64,000 nucleotides of DNA from Acanthosoma haemorrhoidale (Eukaryota; Arthropoda; Insecta; Hemiptera; Acanthosomatidae), in contig OV884015.1 of assembly GCA_930367205.1 (NCBI GenBank), positions 3,100,001-3,164,000 on the forward strand, in the 5' to 3' direction. Shown in pieces: positions 50,112-63,720 of the stretch. The notes under the pieces are model-generated. The model was not told where the DNA came from and ran no database searches. It saw only the letters and a program-made list of their open reading frames with translations. How positions within the stretch are numbered: position 1 is the first letter of the stretch; the number at the start of each line of letters is the position of its first letter. A program made the position numbers and the translations under genes.

Positions 50112-52136
50112 GAGGACAGAGGCAGAATTTGTCGCCACAATGCAACCTAGAAGGTGATAGAATCATGACATTAATGCCAGAGAAAAGCTGAGGGGAAAAC
50201 GTAAACATGGAATCCTGGGGATTTTTCAATACATTTAAAATTTGGAATTATTATAAAGAGAGGAAAAAGGAAGTGGATGTTTAAAAGTAGCATGCCAAGA
50301 ATATGCGAGTAGTTATTGAATACGATACCTCAGTCCTCATTTTGCGTTAAATTTTCTGATAGTAATATTATTACATTGTAACAAATGCAAACCCTGAGCC
50401 TAGTAGTAACTCACGCCTATCTCACCAAGGCTAGCAGAGAGAAAAATATTTATTCATTTTTTTTAATAACGAGCTCAATTTTTATTGGGGTACTAAAAGA
50501 TCGAAGAAAAAAAATGAAATATGAATAATAGTAACAAATATTAAATTTTGACCAATCAAGTTTTTCGAAGAACTCGTGAATTCTTTGGGATTGTGCTCGA
50601 CCTGCGAATCACTCATCTCATGGGACCACCCTTAGTGAAAGTTCACACTCGTATCAATATCTGAATATACAGCTTGGTCGGCTGGTTTCTTTTCAAATAT
50701 CACTGTTGTATCTTGGATGTGTTTCATGGAACGCAATCAAATCCATAGACCGAGTTGCGTCGTCGGCATTGAGGTTGTATGGCATTCCAACCATTTCTAT
50801 AATTGCCTCCTATATTTTATGAGGAACATGTGAGCTTTATAATTATTATCATAAAGTCTCATTTCCTAAATATCTCTACAATGTGACCTGTAAGAGTTAA
50901 AGCTAAAATATTCATTTGTAAATGAATTCTGCCGAAGACGCGGTGTCGGCACCGAGGCAGGCTTCTTCAGTCCTATAAGCCGTTTACTCAAATCCGATTC
51001 CTTTTCCCTTACTTTTGACTTCTGAGGTTTCCCTCCCTGACCTTTGAGTCCCTCCCTCTGTCAAAGGCCAGGGGGTCCTTTGTCTGCTTATTAAAGTCCG
51101 CCTGTAATTACCTTTAGTGCCCTATCACTTTACCACTTGGAAATGGTAGTAAAGGCAATAATTGTTATGTTTTAAAATTATTTTCAAGACCGTCATGGGA
51201 ACACTCTCATGTAGACAGCCTAGATATAGCCAATTTGCCATATAACAATACTCCGGGCTCCGGATTCGAACCCAGCTGCCCCTGCCTCAGCGCCAATCAC
51301 GGTAAGATTAAAATTGTTTATTATAAATTAGTAATGAAAGGAAATATAAGTGATGGTTGTAGGCGGAGGTGGCAAGAAGCATCAACATTGGAGGCTTGAT
51401 TTTTGCTCCCATCCCACCCTCCAAGTCATCAATATTCCCCCAGACCTGGTCCTTTGACGATCCGGGATAAACAGTATCCAAGATTGTCAAAGGAGGACGT
51501 CACTTATTAATCTTAATCCAAACTCTCCCTCCGCTTGGTCCTGATTATGATTAGAGTTTGTACAAGCACCAGTTTTTTCCCCTATCTCATTCCCCCCTCT
51601 ATCTTATTTTTTTCAATCACCCACATTTCATTAGATCTGTAGGAGGAGAGAATCGGGAGAATTAAAAGGATTTTTATACAAAGGAAGTAGGAGGTAATAA
51701 AAAACGGATAAATGAAATGGAAGGGGATTTTTAAATTAAGTATGCATAATTTACTCAAAACATCCATTTTCCCTCCTGGTACCGTCCTCTGCTCAAGAAA
51801 CCACAAAACAGTTTTTCCTGCTCATTTTCTTTTTTTCGCTTCACTGCCCACGAGTATTATTATAAGAGATCATTTTTTGTCTACACTGCCTGTTGTTATT
51901 ATTTAAAAGTATGCTTGATTGCTCACCACGAATTTATTTCCTCTTTTACAAAATGAGAATAGCCTTGAACGAAAAATTAGGCGATCCGGCCTTAGGCTTA
52001 GTAATATCCAAGCACCTAACAACTTAGGCTTAGTCTCTCTTGCTAAAGTATTAGCTTACTAATTTATGTAAAGAGTATGTGTAGCTTACTAACCAAAAGT
52101 ATTTTCATAGACTATTGAAATAAATTTTGTCAACAG
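50112..52136. other. dac intron right of the LTR element
   Basis: About 2 kb of AT-rich intron with no recognised gene. GGATTCGAACCC at 51251-51262 resembles a tRNA/SINE B-box, but no matching A-box or cloverleaf was found. Confidence 0.75.
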
Positions 52137-52196
52137 ATCCGGAATTTGGGAAAACTGCAGGGCAGCCTATGAGGACATCGTTAAACACCTAGAAAG
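52137..52196 (+). CDS. dachshund internal exon (SGIWENCRAAYEDIVKHLER)
   Basis: A 60-nt exon with acceptor GTCAACAG ending at 52136 and donor AAAG|GTAAGC at 52196/52197. One base completes the Arg codon begun at 40953-40954, 19 codons give SGIWENCRAAYEDIVKHLE, and the last two bases (AG) begin the next Arg. This is the conserved amphipathic helix of insect Dac after the PPPPMDALSR segment. It has two aromatic residues and several acidic residues, and no catalytic function is implied. The exon is 11.2 kb downstream of the previous one because of the intronic LTR element. The next exon, expected to continue with an LREER-like sequence, was not found in the rest of the window. Confidence 0.95.
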
Positions 52197-55100
52197 GTAA
52201 GCTATTTATGTAATTATAGGTTAAGTTAGTTAGTTATTACTGAAACAGTTCATTAAAGTTTTTATAAATTTGGTCCACTGAAGGTTGAGCAAAACAAATA
52301 TGCTTACTAAGAATACAATCATATCCTTTTATTATCAGATGACGGTTACCAAAGCTAAATGGGCTCTATGGACGTAAACGATCCATTCACGGACGGGGGA
52401 AGCAAAGTCTTAATGTTTTATTTTAATTTTCATACAATTAATATAATTTTTTTTTTTTTTTTAATATATAACTTCTTTATTGAGCTAAAATTACAATTCC
52501 CCTTGTTAGGCAATCAGTAAATGAGATAAATGTTCTCATTCATTCACTCGCTCATTCGTACAATATTTACAAACAGCCCAGAGGCCTCCCGAATCCACAT
52601 GGTTGTCACCTCCCTCGCATGAGAAAGAGGAAGCGGAGTCCTGGGAAGTCCTCACGCTCCTCCGTCAGCCGCGTCACGTGATACGAGCCAGCGGAGGCTG
52701 AGCAAGACCGCGAGAGCCACATACGCTCAGGACATGATTGGCGAAAATGGCCATTGCCAGGACTCCTACTGTCACGCATTTATAGAGGTCACGAGGAATA
52801 TAATTATTAATACAGATTTATGGCTAATATGTCACTAGGACATGGGGTGGGGCCTTTGTCAGTCCTCTGGGCCTTATTCCTATCGCCAAAACAAAATAAT
52901 TTGAAAGATTCCGGCAGGGATTGGAATGAGAGGGAAACGGTGGCAGAGGGGTGGAAGCGATTCGGTTTGTTACAGCATTGAACATTTCACAATATAATTA
53001 GTGTTTGGAATCATACTGCCCAGTTGGATGTGAGGGAGGTGGGACCTACAACAAAAGGGAACAAAAGAAGATTTAATTAGGTGCGTGTCCCCCCCCCCCA
53101 ACTGCCGGTTGATTTTTCCACCGGGGGGTGAAATAACCCTGGGTGATGTGGGTAGCGGCAAACCCACGCTGACTGTCTGTTCCGGCCTATGTGAGCCCAG
53201 TTTACTTATGCTAAGCCCAGTCGGATTAACTTCCCTGTTGGTGTGTGAAGGGCCGGAATGAAAAGTGGGCCTAATTTAGTGGCTCCAGGACTCCATCGGT
53301 CAGTTTCACTGCAATTTAACAATTGATTTAATTTAAACCATCACATCTATAACTATAATTTATTGAAACTTTTACATCAACAGATAAATTCTATAATAGA
53401 TAAATACATGTAAAATTGAAACTGACTAGAGACATTGAGCAAAAATTAGACCATCTAAAGAATTTTCATATGAAACAAAACAGATAAATAAATATAAAAC
53501 TTAGATACCCAAACATGAAAAGTAGTTGATAGTAAATAGGGACTTGTGCACATGCGTGGACTGACCATTTACCCAATCACAATGCGGCTATACAATAATA
53601 AGCCTGGTCGATCTGATTTGGTGCTAAGATCAGCAACATTCATACCGATCGTCTCCTACAAGGCCATGTGCTACTTCAAACAAATCTACAACAATGTCGA
53701 GATTAGTGGTTCGGCTCGAACATTCACTTACTTGTAGCATACACATGTGATTGATTTAAATGTATTATTGTGTCTCTAGGTAGCCTGCAGTTCAGTACTC
53801 ACAACGGTCACAAGTTGAACTTTAGTCATTGGCTATTTAGCACGAGTGCTGCCTGAAAGAAGAAAACATATTGCTGATGTGCGCCCCCCGGCCTGATGAC
53901 CTTATGAGACTTTGCCGAGGGTGGCTGACATCCGGTCCGCCCTTGGTGATGCCCCTTTGATGGCAATACTGCAGGAGATGTATTTGTCATTCGCTCATGT
54001 TATGTCCCTGACAGTTCTTTTTCTTCCGATAGGGTCCCGACGTCATAAAGCCTCTGCCCTTTTACTGTTTTAGATTGCTTTGCTTTGCTTTGCCAATTAA
54101 ATACAGTAAATTAGGAATATCATCAATCTGATTTATTTATATAAAATAGGAATTATAGAATCCTAACGTCATTATTACTTGTGCTATCGGAAATTTATGT
54201 TTCTTCCAGTCTCCGGCTATGAATTATAAGTAGCAAATTTAAATTTCAATAAAGTAACGTATGAAACTGCAAAAATATGACATTTTTTGTTGAAAACACT
54301 CGACCCTGATGTTGCTTAGAGTAAGTTTCAATAGTTGTATTGAACTGTGCAGTTTGTTGCCTGCTGTTATTTGATACCATGTCCGTTACCTTTGTAGAGG
54401 CATTGCGACAAAGGGCTAGAACTTTTTTTTTGTTAATGCCTATGATTAGTTTTCTTAATATTTTACTCCTATATTGCTGGAGTTATCCTCAAGTCAGTCG
54501 TCGGACTTACATCCTCAAACGGGCGTTGATGAAGCTTGAATGTTTGTTTAACAAAAGTTGAGGGGTTTAATAGTCTTAAGTTGACTCTCTCGGTGAAGGA
54601 GGGTTGTTGAATGTCCCAACCAATGACGAACAAGTCGATGAACACTTATGCCACCCTACTCCCCTCCCGTAAGAAGTTGCGAACCTCCCTCAGATGTCAC
54701 GAACAGGGTACGTGTCTTCACCTCCTGAGTCCGTGATCCGACTCCCGAGTCTCTCCCGCCTTCATCAGCCGCGGGTCATTTATCACTGAGGGACATCGCG
54801 GTCACATTTTTCTTTCTTACTCCCCTCCCCAGGCATTCTCTTATTGTTTCAACACATGATTCCTGTGTGATTTTCGGATCTCAAGATGTTGAACGATGTG
54901 AACTGACAATATACCCACCGCTTATCAGCGATTGGCAAAAGCTGTGCGTTGAGAAGATTTGAATTTGAATCTCTTCTGTTCAATTGTTATTCGTGAGGTA
55001 GTGCTAAAATTGAGGGAAAGAATAAGTGTTCCAATTGTAGAGGAATTGAATAGACACTGAGTGCATTTAATGCCGTGTCAACTGTGGCAATTGATCGAAT

Positions 55101-55731
55101 TGGCCAAGTGAAAGATTAGGGACGCTGTTGCAAATTGCCCCGTCTGGGGTCCTGTGAATTGCTGAGTAGTTTCTTTATCTTTCCAACATCGGTGCAGAAG
55201 ATGTAGTCAAATTTCTAAATAGCTTCTCTTATCCCTTAGCTTCTCTTCAAACCCCTCCCCCACTAAGTACATTCAATATTATTAATTATTAACTATGCAA
55301 ATGTATTGGGGAGCATTTTAATAAGTATTGGCTCAAGATAAAAACTTTCTGAGGCACAATATTAATATATCTTATCTTTAACTTAAGTATTTATTAAGAA
55401 AACTAATATGTTACTGATATTTTAATGAACAACCGTTCTGTGGACGGAAACCAATAAGAGATTGATATATTAGTTTGCACTTAAAGCTCTGGAAATTAGA
55501 CGAGGGCACGCTTGACCTCCTCTGGATGCTTTAAATACCAAGCCCTTCAAAAATAAAAGTAATATTTCAGGGGTTTTATTATTTGAACTGTTATGGAAGG
55601 CATTTGAAGTGGTACATTTTTCAGTGAATATTAACTGTGGGATTACATACATTAATGAGGGAGGTTCACACTTGCTGGAGTCACCAACTGGATAAAAAGA
55701 AGATCGAGTGGGTATATTTTTTATTTGCCTG

Positions 55732-56060
55732 ATAATTATTACTGATAGTAACATCCATACCACAACTAAATATAATTATTACTGATAGTAACATCCATAC
55801 CACAACTAAATATAATTATTACTGATAGTAACATCCATACCACAACTAAATATAATTATTACTGATAGTAACATCCATACCACAACTAAATATAATTATT
55901 ACTGATAGTAACATCCATACCACAACTAAATATAATTATTACTGATAGTAACATCCATACCACAACTAAATATAATTATTACTGATAGTAACATCCATAC
56001 CACAACTAAATATAATTATTACTGATAGTAACATCCATACCACAACTAAATATAATTATT
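55732..56060. repeat. 40-bp minisatellite, eight perfect copies
   Basis: A 40-bp unit starting ACTGATAGTAACATCCATAC repeats without visible change, with starts every 40 bp from 55741 to 56021. The last 9 bp of a preceding unit are at 55732-55740. The perfect identity suggests recent expansion. There are no spacers, so it is not a CRISPR-type array. Confidence 0.97.
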
Positions 56061-59000
56061 AGTATATTTTTCTGTTCAAACTTAATGTTATGGAAGATTG
56101 TGTATTTTTCCTAATCCAAAAATTCTTCTAGCACACAGGACCATTATCTTGGTGAGATATTACTTATTGACCCTATTGTAAATTTTGTGTATTGTGGAGC
56201 ACTTTCTTCTCATAGGAACGTACTAAAACTACAAAGTGCTTACTAAGCACCTAGATGAGGTTAAGTTGAAGCACTAACTTTTTATCCTAACTGCCTCCTG
56301 CGGCAGACACCGTACATCCTCTACAATTTATCGGTCCCAACTACTTGAGCAAAGCTCTAAAACCTCCCCCGCTCGCTTGAAGGGAAAATTGAATTTTTTC
56401 CCCTTTCCAGCCCTGACCTTTTTATAAAACGCTTAGACTTTCAGATGCCCGGTTTCTGTTTCTTCCCAGTTAAGGGTTGTTTTTCAAGTGGTCCCTTAGT
56501 CAGGCGCCGGTGCTTGAAGCATGGCCGCATTATGCTACACTACCCCTTCTGTTTTCGGCGCGGATATCCATCCCGGAGTGAATTCTTCCAAGGGGCAGTG
56601 ACGGATACTCGGATTATTGTAATATTCTGCCAATACCAAGCACCCTGAGGGAAGAAATATAATAAAAAATCCATCTAGAACAGAAGGGCCGCCCCACCTA
56701 TCAGCCTTGTATTGTCATTTGTCAAGAGCGTAATAATAATGTCCTCTGAGGGGGGGGGGGCGCAGCTGTTGAAACCCGACTTCGGGAGTCGTCAGTTTTA
56801 AAAAACTTCTCCCCCTTGTTCGGAACACATCTCTTCAAGTCTTCTCCTCGCCAGGGGACACTTCGTCTTGAGTGGGGTTCTCCTCAGTCACCCACGCACA
56901 CTAATGCTCTTACCAATATTGCAGAGAGCATACTAAATTATAGGCGCTCACGCGATTATTCTTGTTCGCGCAGAAAGGAATATTTGTACACCAATCATTT
57001 TACATGAGCACCTAAGCCTGCCCTATAGCATACGCTAACATCAATAAATTTGGTGAAAATCTACATCTACAACAAGAGCAGGGTACCTGGTTATAGTTAG
57101 TCCAACTGTGAAATACCATATAATTACTAAGCCGTCAAAAACCTCGAACATATGAACAATTGGTTATGGTTGTAATGGCTTGCAGAATTCACAGACAGAT
57201 GAATTAGATAGAATATTATTTCCCCTGTCCCTCGAACCCTCCAGAAACTATTCGACGTTATTGAGCAGCGTGCCCCGGTACCGTTGGAAACTTGAGGATC
57301 AATTAGGTCCGCTAACCAACCGTGAGGAATCACTGATGCCACTTGGACATCCGGCTCCATTTCTCTCCTGGAAGTGTACTGAACAATTTGTTGTAATAAT
57401 TTGTTGTTTTTTTAACGTGGCTTCAACAATATTAGTGTGCCCTTAAACATAAGAAGCAATAATTCTTAAATAAGCATAGTCTCTAGTCAGTAGTGAATGG
57501 TGACAATAGTCACAATAATGAATTTATTCACGTTTGATCATTTATTTTTTATATATTTTTGTTGTTATATATTACTCGACAACAGACCATTGTTTGGTGT
57601 ATTTTGGGATTTAGCATAGGATCTATATAGAGACTGATAGGCAGGTACACTTGAAATGTCACTTTAGAAGAGCTTGGTCTTCCCTGAAAGTGTTTTTCTC
57701 TTAACCCCTCGTAAATATTCATTGAAAGTGTGCAGGTTATTTAATAAAATGGCTCCTTGTAGATTAGAACTGCATTTGAAAGAGACAGTACTCACGACTA
57801 GCATTGGGCTGGGACTAGAAGCTGGACAAAGAGACACATGACAGGGTCTTGATTTGGAATATTGATAATGAGCATTATATTTTAAAGACTTTGCTCTTAT
57901 AACTAAAATAAAAAGCTGGCAAATAAAGTGGCATTGAGCTATGCTTGCTGTAGCTCTTTGGAACGGAAAAGAGGTCTCCGGGAAAAGGAACTCAATGCAT
58001 TTTAAATAGCACTCCCTTCTCCCTTTCTGGGCGAGTCAATAGCAATCAAGAGACAGCTGCATATTGCAAGAGGTGGGACAGGGAGATATTAAAGCCAGCT
58101 CTCTGTGCTAGAGTATGTCGGATGAAAGGCCAACTTAGGCACATACCGCCACGCAGTTATGAAGCACCTTATTGTCTTGCCTTCCACCATCTTTGATCTC
58201 TTTGTGGCATAACGCAACAATAACCGCACTTTGTTTCCAATAACGGGGGAACGTCATCTAGTCTCCGAGTCTTCCAAGTCGAGCAAAAGTTTCACATTTC
58301 TTCTTCCGGCTTAGGGAGGGCCATATCCCAGCCACTTTATGCTGATTCCATTTTGACTAACCAACGGTTACCGTATGTTCCTCTTCTTCCTAAATCGGTC
58401 CAGGCAAGTTATTTTGTTATCCTACTTTGTTATCCTTCAACAATTTGTGGTCAACTGATATAGCTCAATTATATGTCCAAACCTAGAAATGCTTCATAAG
58501 GTTAACCAAACTTGAGTAGAATTATATGACAACATTAAAAATAAAACAAATATTATTGGAAAGTCACTCTTTAAGAAATGTAAAAAGCTGAATCAGCTAC
58601 TTTACTGCTAGTCAATTGAGATATTACACTTGATTCTTTATTTCATAATCTTACTATATTTCAAAGAATTAGTGTGTGCTAGCACGAATTTTATGGCTTA
58701 TCTCTGATAATTGTAAATCGTGAGTAATGTAAGAAAAATAACATTTAGCGAACGCCATTGATCTTTCTTAGCTGCTAAGTGTGTGAAAGGAACTGCTATT
58801 TATTGCTAACATTTCTTACAATGGAGAGAAGATAAAACCTTTTCATTTACAAAGTAAAAATCCAAAGTAGCTGAAAGACTCATTGGGATATGCCATTAAG
58901 CCTAGAATTTCATCTAATGGTTTTTTCATAGATGACGTTTGAACCCCACAATTCCTGTTTGAATGAATATCCTGGCTGGGCAGATATGTATTAGGATAAA

Positions 59001-62000
59001 TGGATTTATGTATTCAAGGAGCAAGGTGTCCTATCGCATATATAGAAATAAATAATAGCATACATGGACAGAGCTGAATGAGGTGGGAGTAGGCAAATCA
59101 TTTTCAGCAAGGTGCAAGGTGGCCGGATTGTCAACTTTTTTTTTCTTCCTCAACTATAAGAATATTATACATTGGTGATAATTGGCTCCATCTTCTGCAT
59201 TACAGCATATAATGCATTGTAAACCACCCTCTTTACAAAAACAGATTTTCTTTTTATGGTTAAAATTACACAAATCAATATTCTGGGGCTCACCTTCGGC
59301 TTACAAAAATACATACTAAATCTTAAAAAACTAAAACTTAAAGATTACAGCGTTCCTGCCTTGGCTGTGTTCTGCCATCGATAGGGGAACGGAGCGGGGG
59401 TTATCGTGCTAAATACTGGGTTTGTAATGTCTTGCAACGAATCGAAGAATTTGATATGTCTACGTTGAATGAATTTGTGAACTTCTACGTGAGTTGTACG
59501 AGTACGCCTCCAACTATTGACATTGCTATTCACATGTTATCTCAATGTCCTTTCCGATGGTATCTGTAGAGGAAACTAAACGGTGAATGGTGTATAAATG
59601 GTGCCCCAATATGCCAGAGAGCTATAGTTAGCACTGCGGACACAATTGCAGGTCCTCCACAGCTGACTGTTGTAGATAAGATTGTCCTCATCGACACAAT
59701 CAATGCCCACACAATCACTCACCGCGACATCTGCGTCGGCGCTGGTCGCTCTCTGGAGGCCGCTGATCCTTATCTTCGCACCAGATCCTATCTTCCTCCG
59801 ACCATTGTTGTGTCCCGATGACCATATTTCACCCAGCCCTTAATTGTGTTTACTATTTCTTCTTCTTCAAGCTACCTTTTAATTAAACTGTTTAATTATC
59901 CGCTCCTCCTTTGGCTCCTTTTATTTGGCCAACCCGAGCAGGGCTTATCGCACGAACCATGTGACCACTTTCCACCACTGCTATACCTCAAGGACCAATT
60001 GCAACAAAGGACTTGTATTTCCCAAGATATGGCGTCATCCCACCTAATCAAACCGAGAAACATTAACACATACAATTATTAATATATATTTAGGTTTTGG
60101 TCCAAAAATAATAAAACGTAAAAAAGTATGTTCTTTTTTATTAACTTTCAATATTTTTTGATCATCGAAACTAGTTTAGTTTAGTTTTCAATCCTTGCAA
60201 TGGTTTACTTGCCGACTGATCCTGAAGTAAATAGAAGGCTAATTTAAAACGCATCATCCAAAATTAAGAATGCACTCTTTTGAACCAACAAGGTCAAGAT
60301 AGTTAGGAATAGTGAAGTGAACCATAGTCCAGTTGTACGGAAATCGAACAGCAAAATAAATTGTGTGAGGCGGGATGGAATCCAGGGAAATAAACAAAGT
60401 GAAACTTCCCCACGAGCATGTTGAACAATTGTACTTTGAAATATTGAAAAGAGATGAATTACTGTTCAAGCTGAATAAGCAAGGATATCTGTCCCCCTTT
60501 AATCAGTGCAGAAGAAATGCTAAAGGAACCGTTCTGCCACCCACCGAGTCGGAATAACCATTCCAATGGGGGAACTTCTCAGACAGACTGACACACTTTA
60601 ATACTCTTCCTTGTCTTATTGCCTTTTTATTTTTCTTACAAGAAGTAGGGGGGGGGGTTCATCCCCCTTTCCGACCAATTAGGCAGCGGGATATTGCTAA
60701 CTCCCTTTGATCTCCTCCAATCAAATAATTCCAAAGACATTTCAAACAACAAACTGTGAAACAGCCGCTGTCAATCTGTCCGCAACTGTGTATGCCAGTA
60801 GGGTGAAACACATCTTACTTAATTCTCCCTGTTAAATTTTATTCACTTTTACTTACTTTTTTTTAAATAGAATCTAACACCATGTTGCACATTACCTACC
60901 TTGATTTTAAACAATATGAACGAGGCTGTACTTTGCTGAAAATAAAGTGTACAGATTAGTATGCATAGATTCCAGTATGTAATGAATTTGTTATTTATTT
61001 TTGTCCTATAGATGACAAAATAATGTGGGCAATACAAAAAGCTGAAAACACAATTTTTTTCTTTTACCCAATATTTCAATTTATTAAAGAGGATTGTATT
61101 TAATAGATGTAAAATGCGATAGGATTTGTGAAATGCATCTTTGATCCATTGGATTTTGCTATACTAATAAAAGATTATCCACCATACCCCACGCATGGGG
61201 GGTACATAATCACTTTTTATATCTCCGCCCCCCCCCCCCAAAAAAGATTGGGGATTATTCGATACATTGTTGGCAGCCCTTGGTGAGTGGGTTCGACTCC
61301 GATACGCATTCCCTTTTCGTGGATTATCACTCTCCTTTATGGTACTTCGGTCGACTGGGGCACAATGGCCATGCAGATCTCAGGGCATTCCTCACCCTGC
61401 AAAGTCACGGATATCGGATGGGGGTTTCTCCATAAAGGGGGCTTAATGCGCCTTATAGGAAAATCTCTCTAAAATAGGGTAATGCCCCCACACATCCTTT
61501 ACCGGATACAATGGGGAGTGTCCTTTATCTCGCCGATAAATACCATCCGAAGGGAATATTATCTCCGATATTGTGTGCATTTTACGTCACATGAAAGCCC
61601 TAGGCCATTCAGATCATTCTTTCATCGATATTCAAATTTTATTCGACTACCTGATCAAATACCTTGTAACCGTTCAAATCCATACATCACCTTTTTTCTT
61701 GATAGAACTGGACACAATATATAATTATCAAAATATATGAGACATAATAATTAATGTGCAAATAGTCAAAAAGTAGGCTGTTACTGTTTATTGTCATCTG
61801 GACATCAAGTGAAACTTGTATGCAAACTTTGTGGCTATACCCTCAACAGGGACTCCGCTAGGCTATTGATTGCTTTAATGACTATATATAATAAGCCACT
61901 TAGCTATAAACCACAATATATATATGCTATTCTTTAAACGATTATTGGTTATTTGAAAACAATAACATCTGATTCCCTCCGAGACGCCTTTACCAAACCG

Positions 62001-63399
62001 TCTGTCTACCATTGTATGAGTTGTCTCATAGTTAATCACTTTTTTCTTGCCGTAGTAAGGTCTAGCCTTTGTTTCGGAACGATCCATTTGGACGTAGGTG
62101 CACCTAGGTGATGTCACTGGGAGGTTATTTTATTGTAGTTAGGCACGCATCACTTTAACGGTCTCTCCAGGTTTTTAAATGTAATGATTTCTGGTTTTTG
62201 AAAGGCCACGGATTGAATAAGAGTAAGGACTTATCTGTGAGCTCACTCATTGAATGACCGTAAGGGTGAAATACCCTAAAACGTATGTGTGACAAAGCGA
62301 AAGTTATTAAAAAAGAATGAAAAGAAAGAGCCGAAGCGAAAACAATTTGGACCGGTGGCAGGGAAAGAGAAGCAATCTAAGTGACATTAGTACATCTCAA
62401 AGAGAAAACTCATTTAATATCCCTGGGAGGGCCAGTGCCTACCTTCCTTAGAGAAGGACTCGGGATGGACACAAAGAGGCGGTAATTAGGCCCAACAGGA
62501 AATATGACACTTTTTCCGCAGGGAGATTGTGAAATTGGAAACCGGGGGGCTCAAAGAGTTGTATGAAGAAGTTATTTAATAAGGACTTTAGACACGTCAG
62601 TCTGTAATTATTCTCTAATTATTGCGTAATGAACAGGGTTGTCGGTCCATGGAACATGGCGTTACTTATGGCCCAGCCACTGAAATCCAACCTTTAAAAT
62701 TAAATGAGGGAAGGGGTTAATATTTTCTTGCCCCCTCCTCCCTTCCACCCTCCTCGCTCCGGAGCAGGGAGGTCTCCCTCTTGGAGCAAACATCCTCGGG
62801 GGTTTGCCTTCCGATTACTTCACCTCAGCTGCTGTCAACACAACCATATCCACCATTCAACAATTATACAACAATACTATTGCAGATTTAGAATAGCTAC
62901 ACTATTCAATAACAGATGCAATTTGTTCTAGCTTTTTTATGTGATGGTAAACCCATGACACCATTATCCAATCAAATTTTCTATTACGGCTATGATGTGG
63001 TGATAAGGCTATTAGCTGAAGGCTCGCTGGCCTGTATTATATTACAATTTACTAACAGTATTTTACGTTAATTATAAACTAACTTCTAATTTTCAAATAT
63101 ACAAAGGAAAATAACCAAATGTGCAATAATACAGAACTAAAAGTTACGATGATGTTGCTAATTAATCACTCTCGATTGATTTCTTAAATTGTTTATTAAT
63201 ATTATTATTAATATATTTATATAAATTTATATTTATATAAATTATATTTACTAACATACTCGCTCTAACACGTTTCATTGATTGGAATTTGTTACCAGGG
63301 CGTGATGTATAATATTTGTTTTCATATTTCCTGTAATTGTATTTTTTAATCAAAAACTAATGAGCCTATTGGTGTTGTGTAATATATGTATATACAAGT

Positions 63400-63720
63400 T
63401 TGAAACATTGATGCAACGGGTGCAGATGAGACTGATCGTTTGAAAGTAAAGCCCGGACGGCCAATTTACACCGACACGGGCAGTATTGACATTAGCCAGT
63501 GGAGCCTGGAAGAGATCAAACCCCGGCTGATATGTGTAAGTAATTACCGGGGTCCGGACCCTCCGAATTAACACATCAATCGGCGCTTGGACCCGATAGG
63601 GCTTAATTACGTCCAGATAGCGGTCAATGAGTATTTGAGCTTTGTGTCTCTGCTCCATGCATAATGCATCCGCTAGCCCTTGGGATAACTTCATCCAAAA
63701 TTAAAGTTCACATATCCGAA
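63400..63720. promoter_or_regulatory. Candidate conserved non-coding block
   Basis: The block has higher GC and higher complexity than its surroundings. It contains several homeodomain-type cores (AATTAC, AATTAACA, TTAATTACG) and the palindrome-like ATGCATAATGCAT. It is also open on both strands: a 114-codon minus frame with ATG at 63694, and about 55 codons on the + strand ending near a GTAAGT at 63536. No protein family is recognised, so regulatory DNA is preferred over a gene. Confidence 0.25.

Noticed and set aside
52671..52760. GC-rich stretch with GCGGAGGCTGAGC considered as the next dac exon
   Set aside because: A stop codon follows at once in the required phase.
54817..54956. Pyrimidine tract plus CCCCAG followed by an open stretch, considered as the next dac exon
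   Set aside because: The translation does not resemble the expected LREER-type continuation, and no donor at a sensible place was found.
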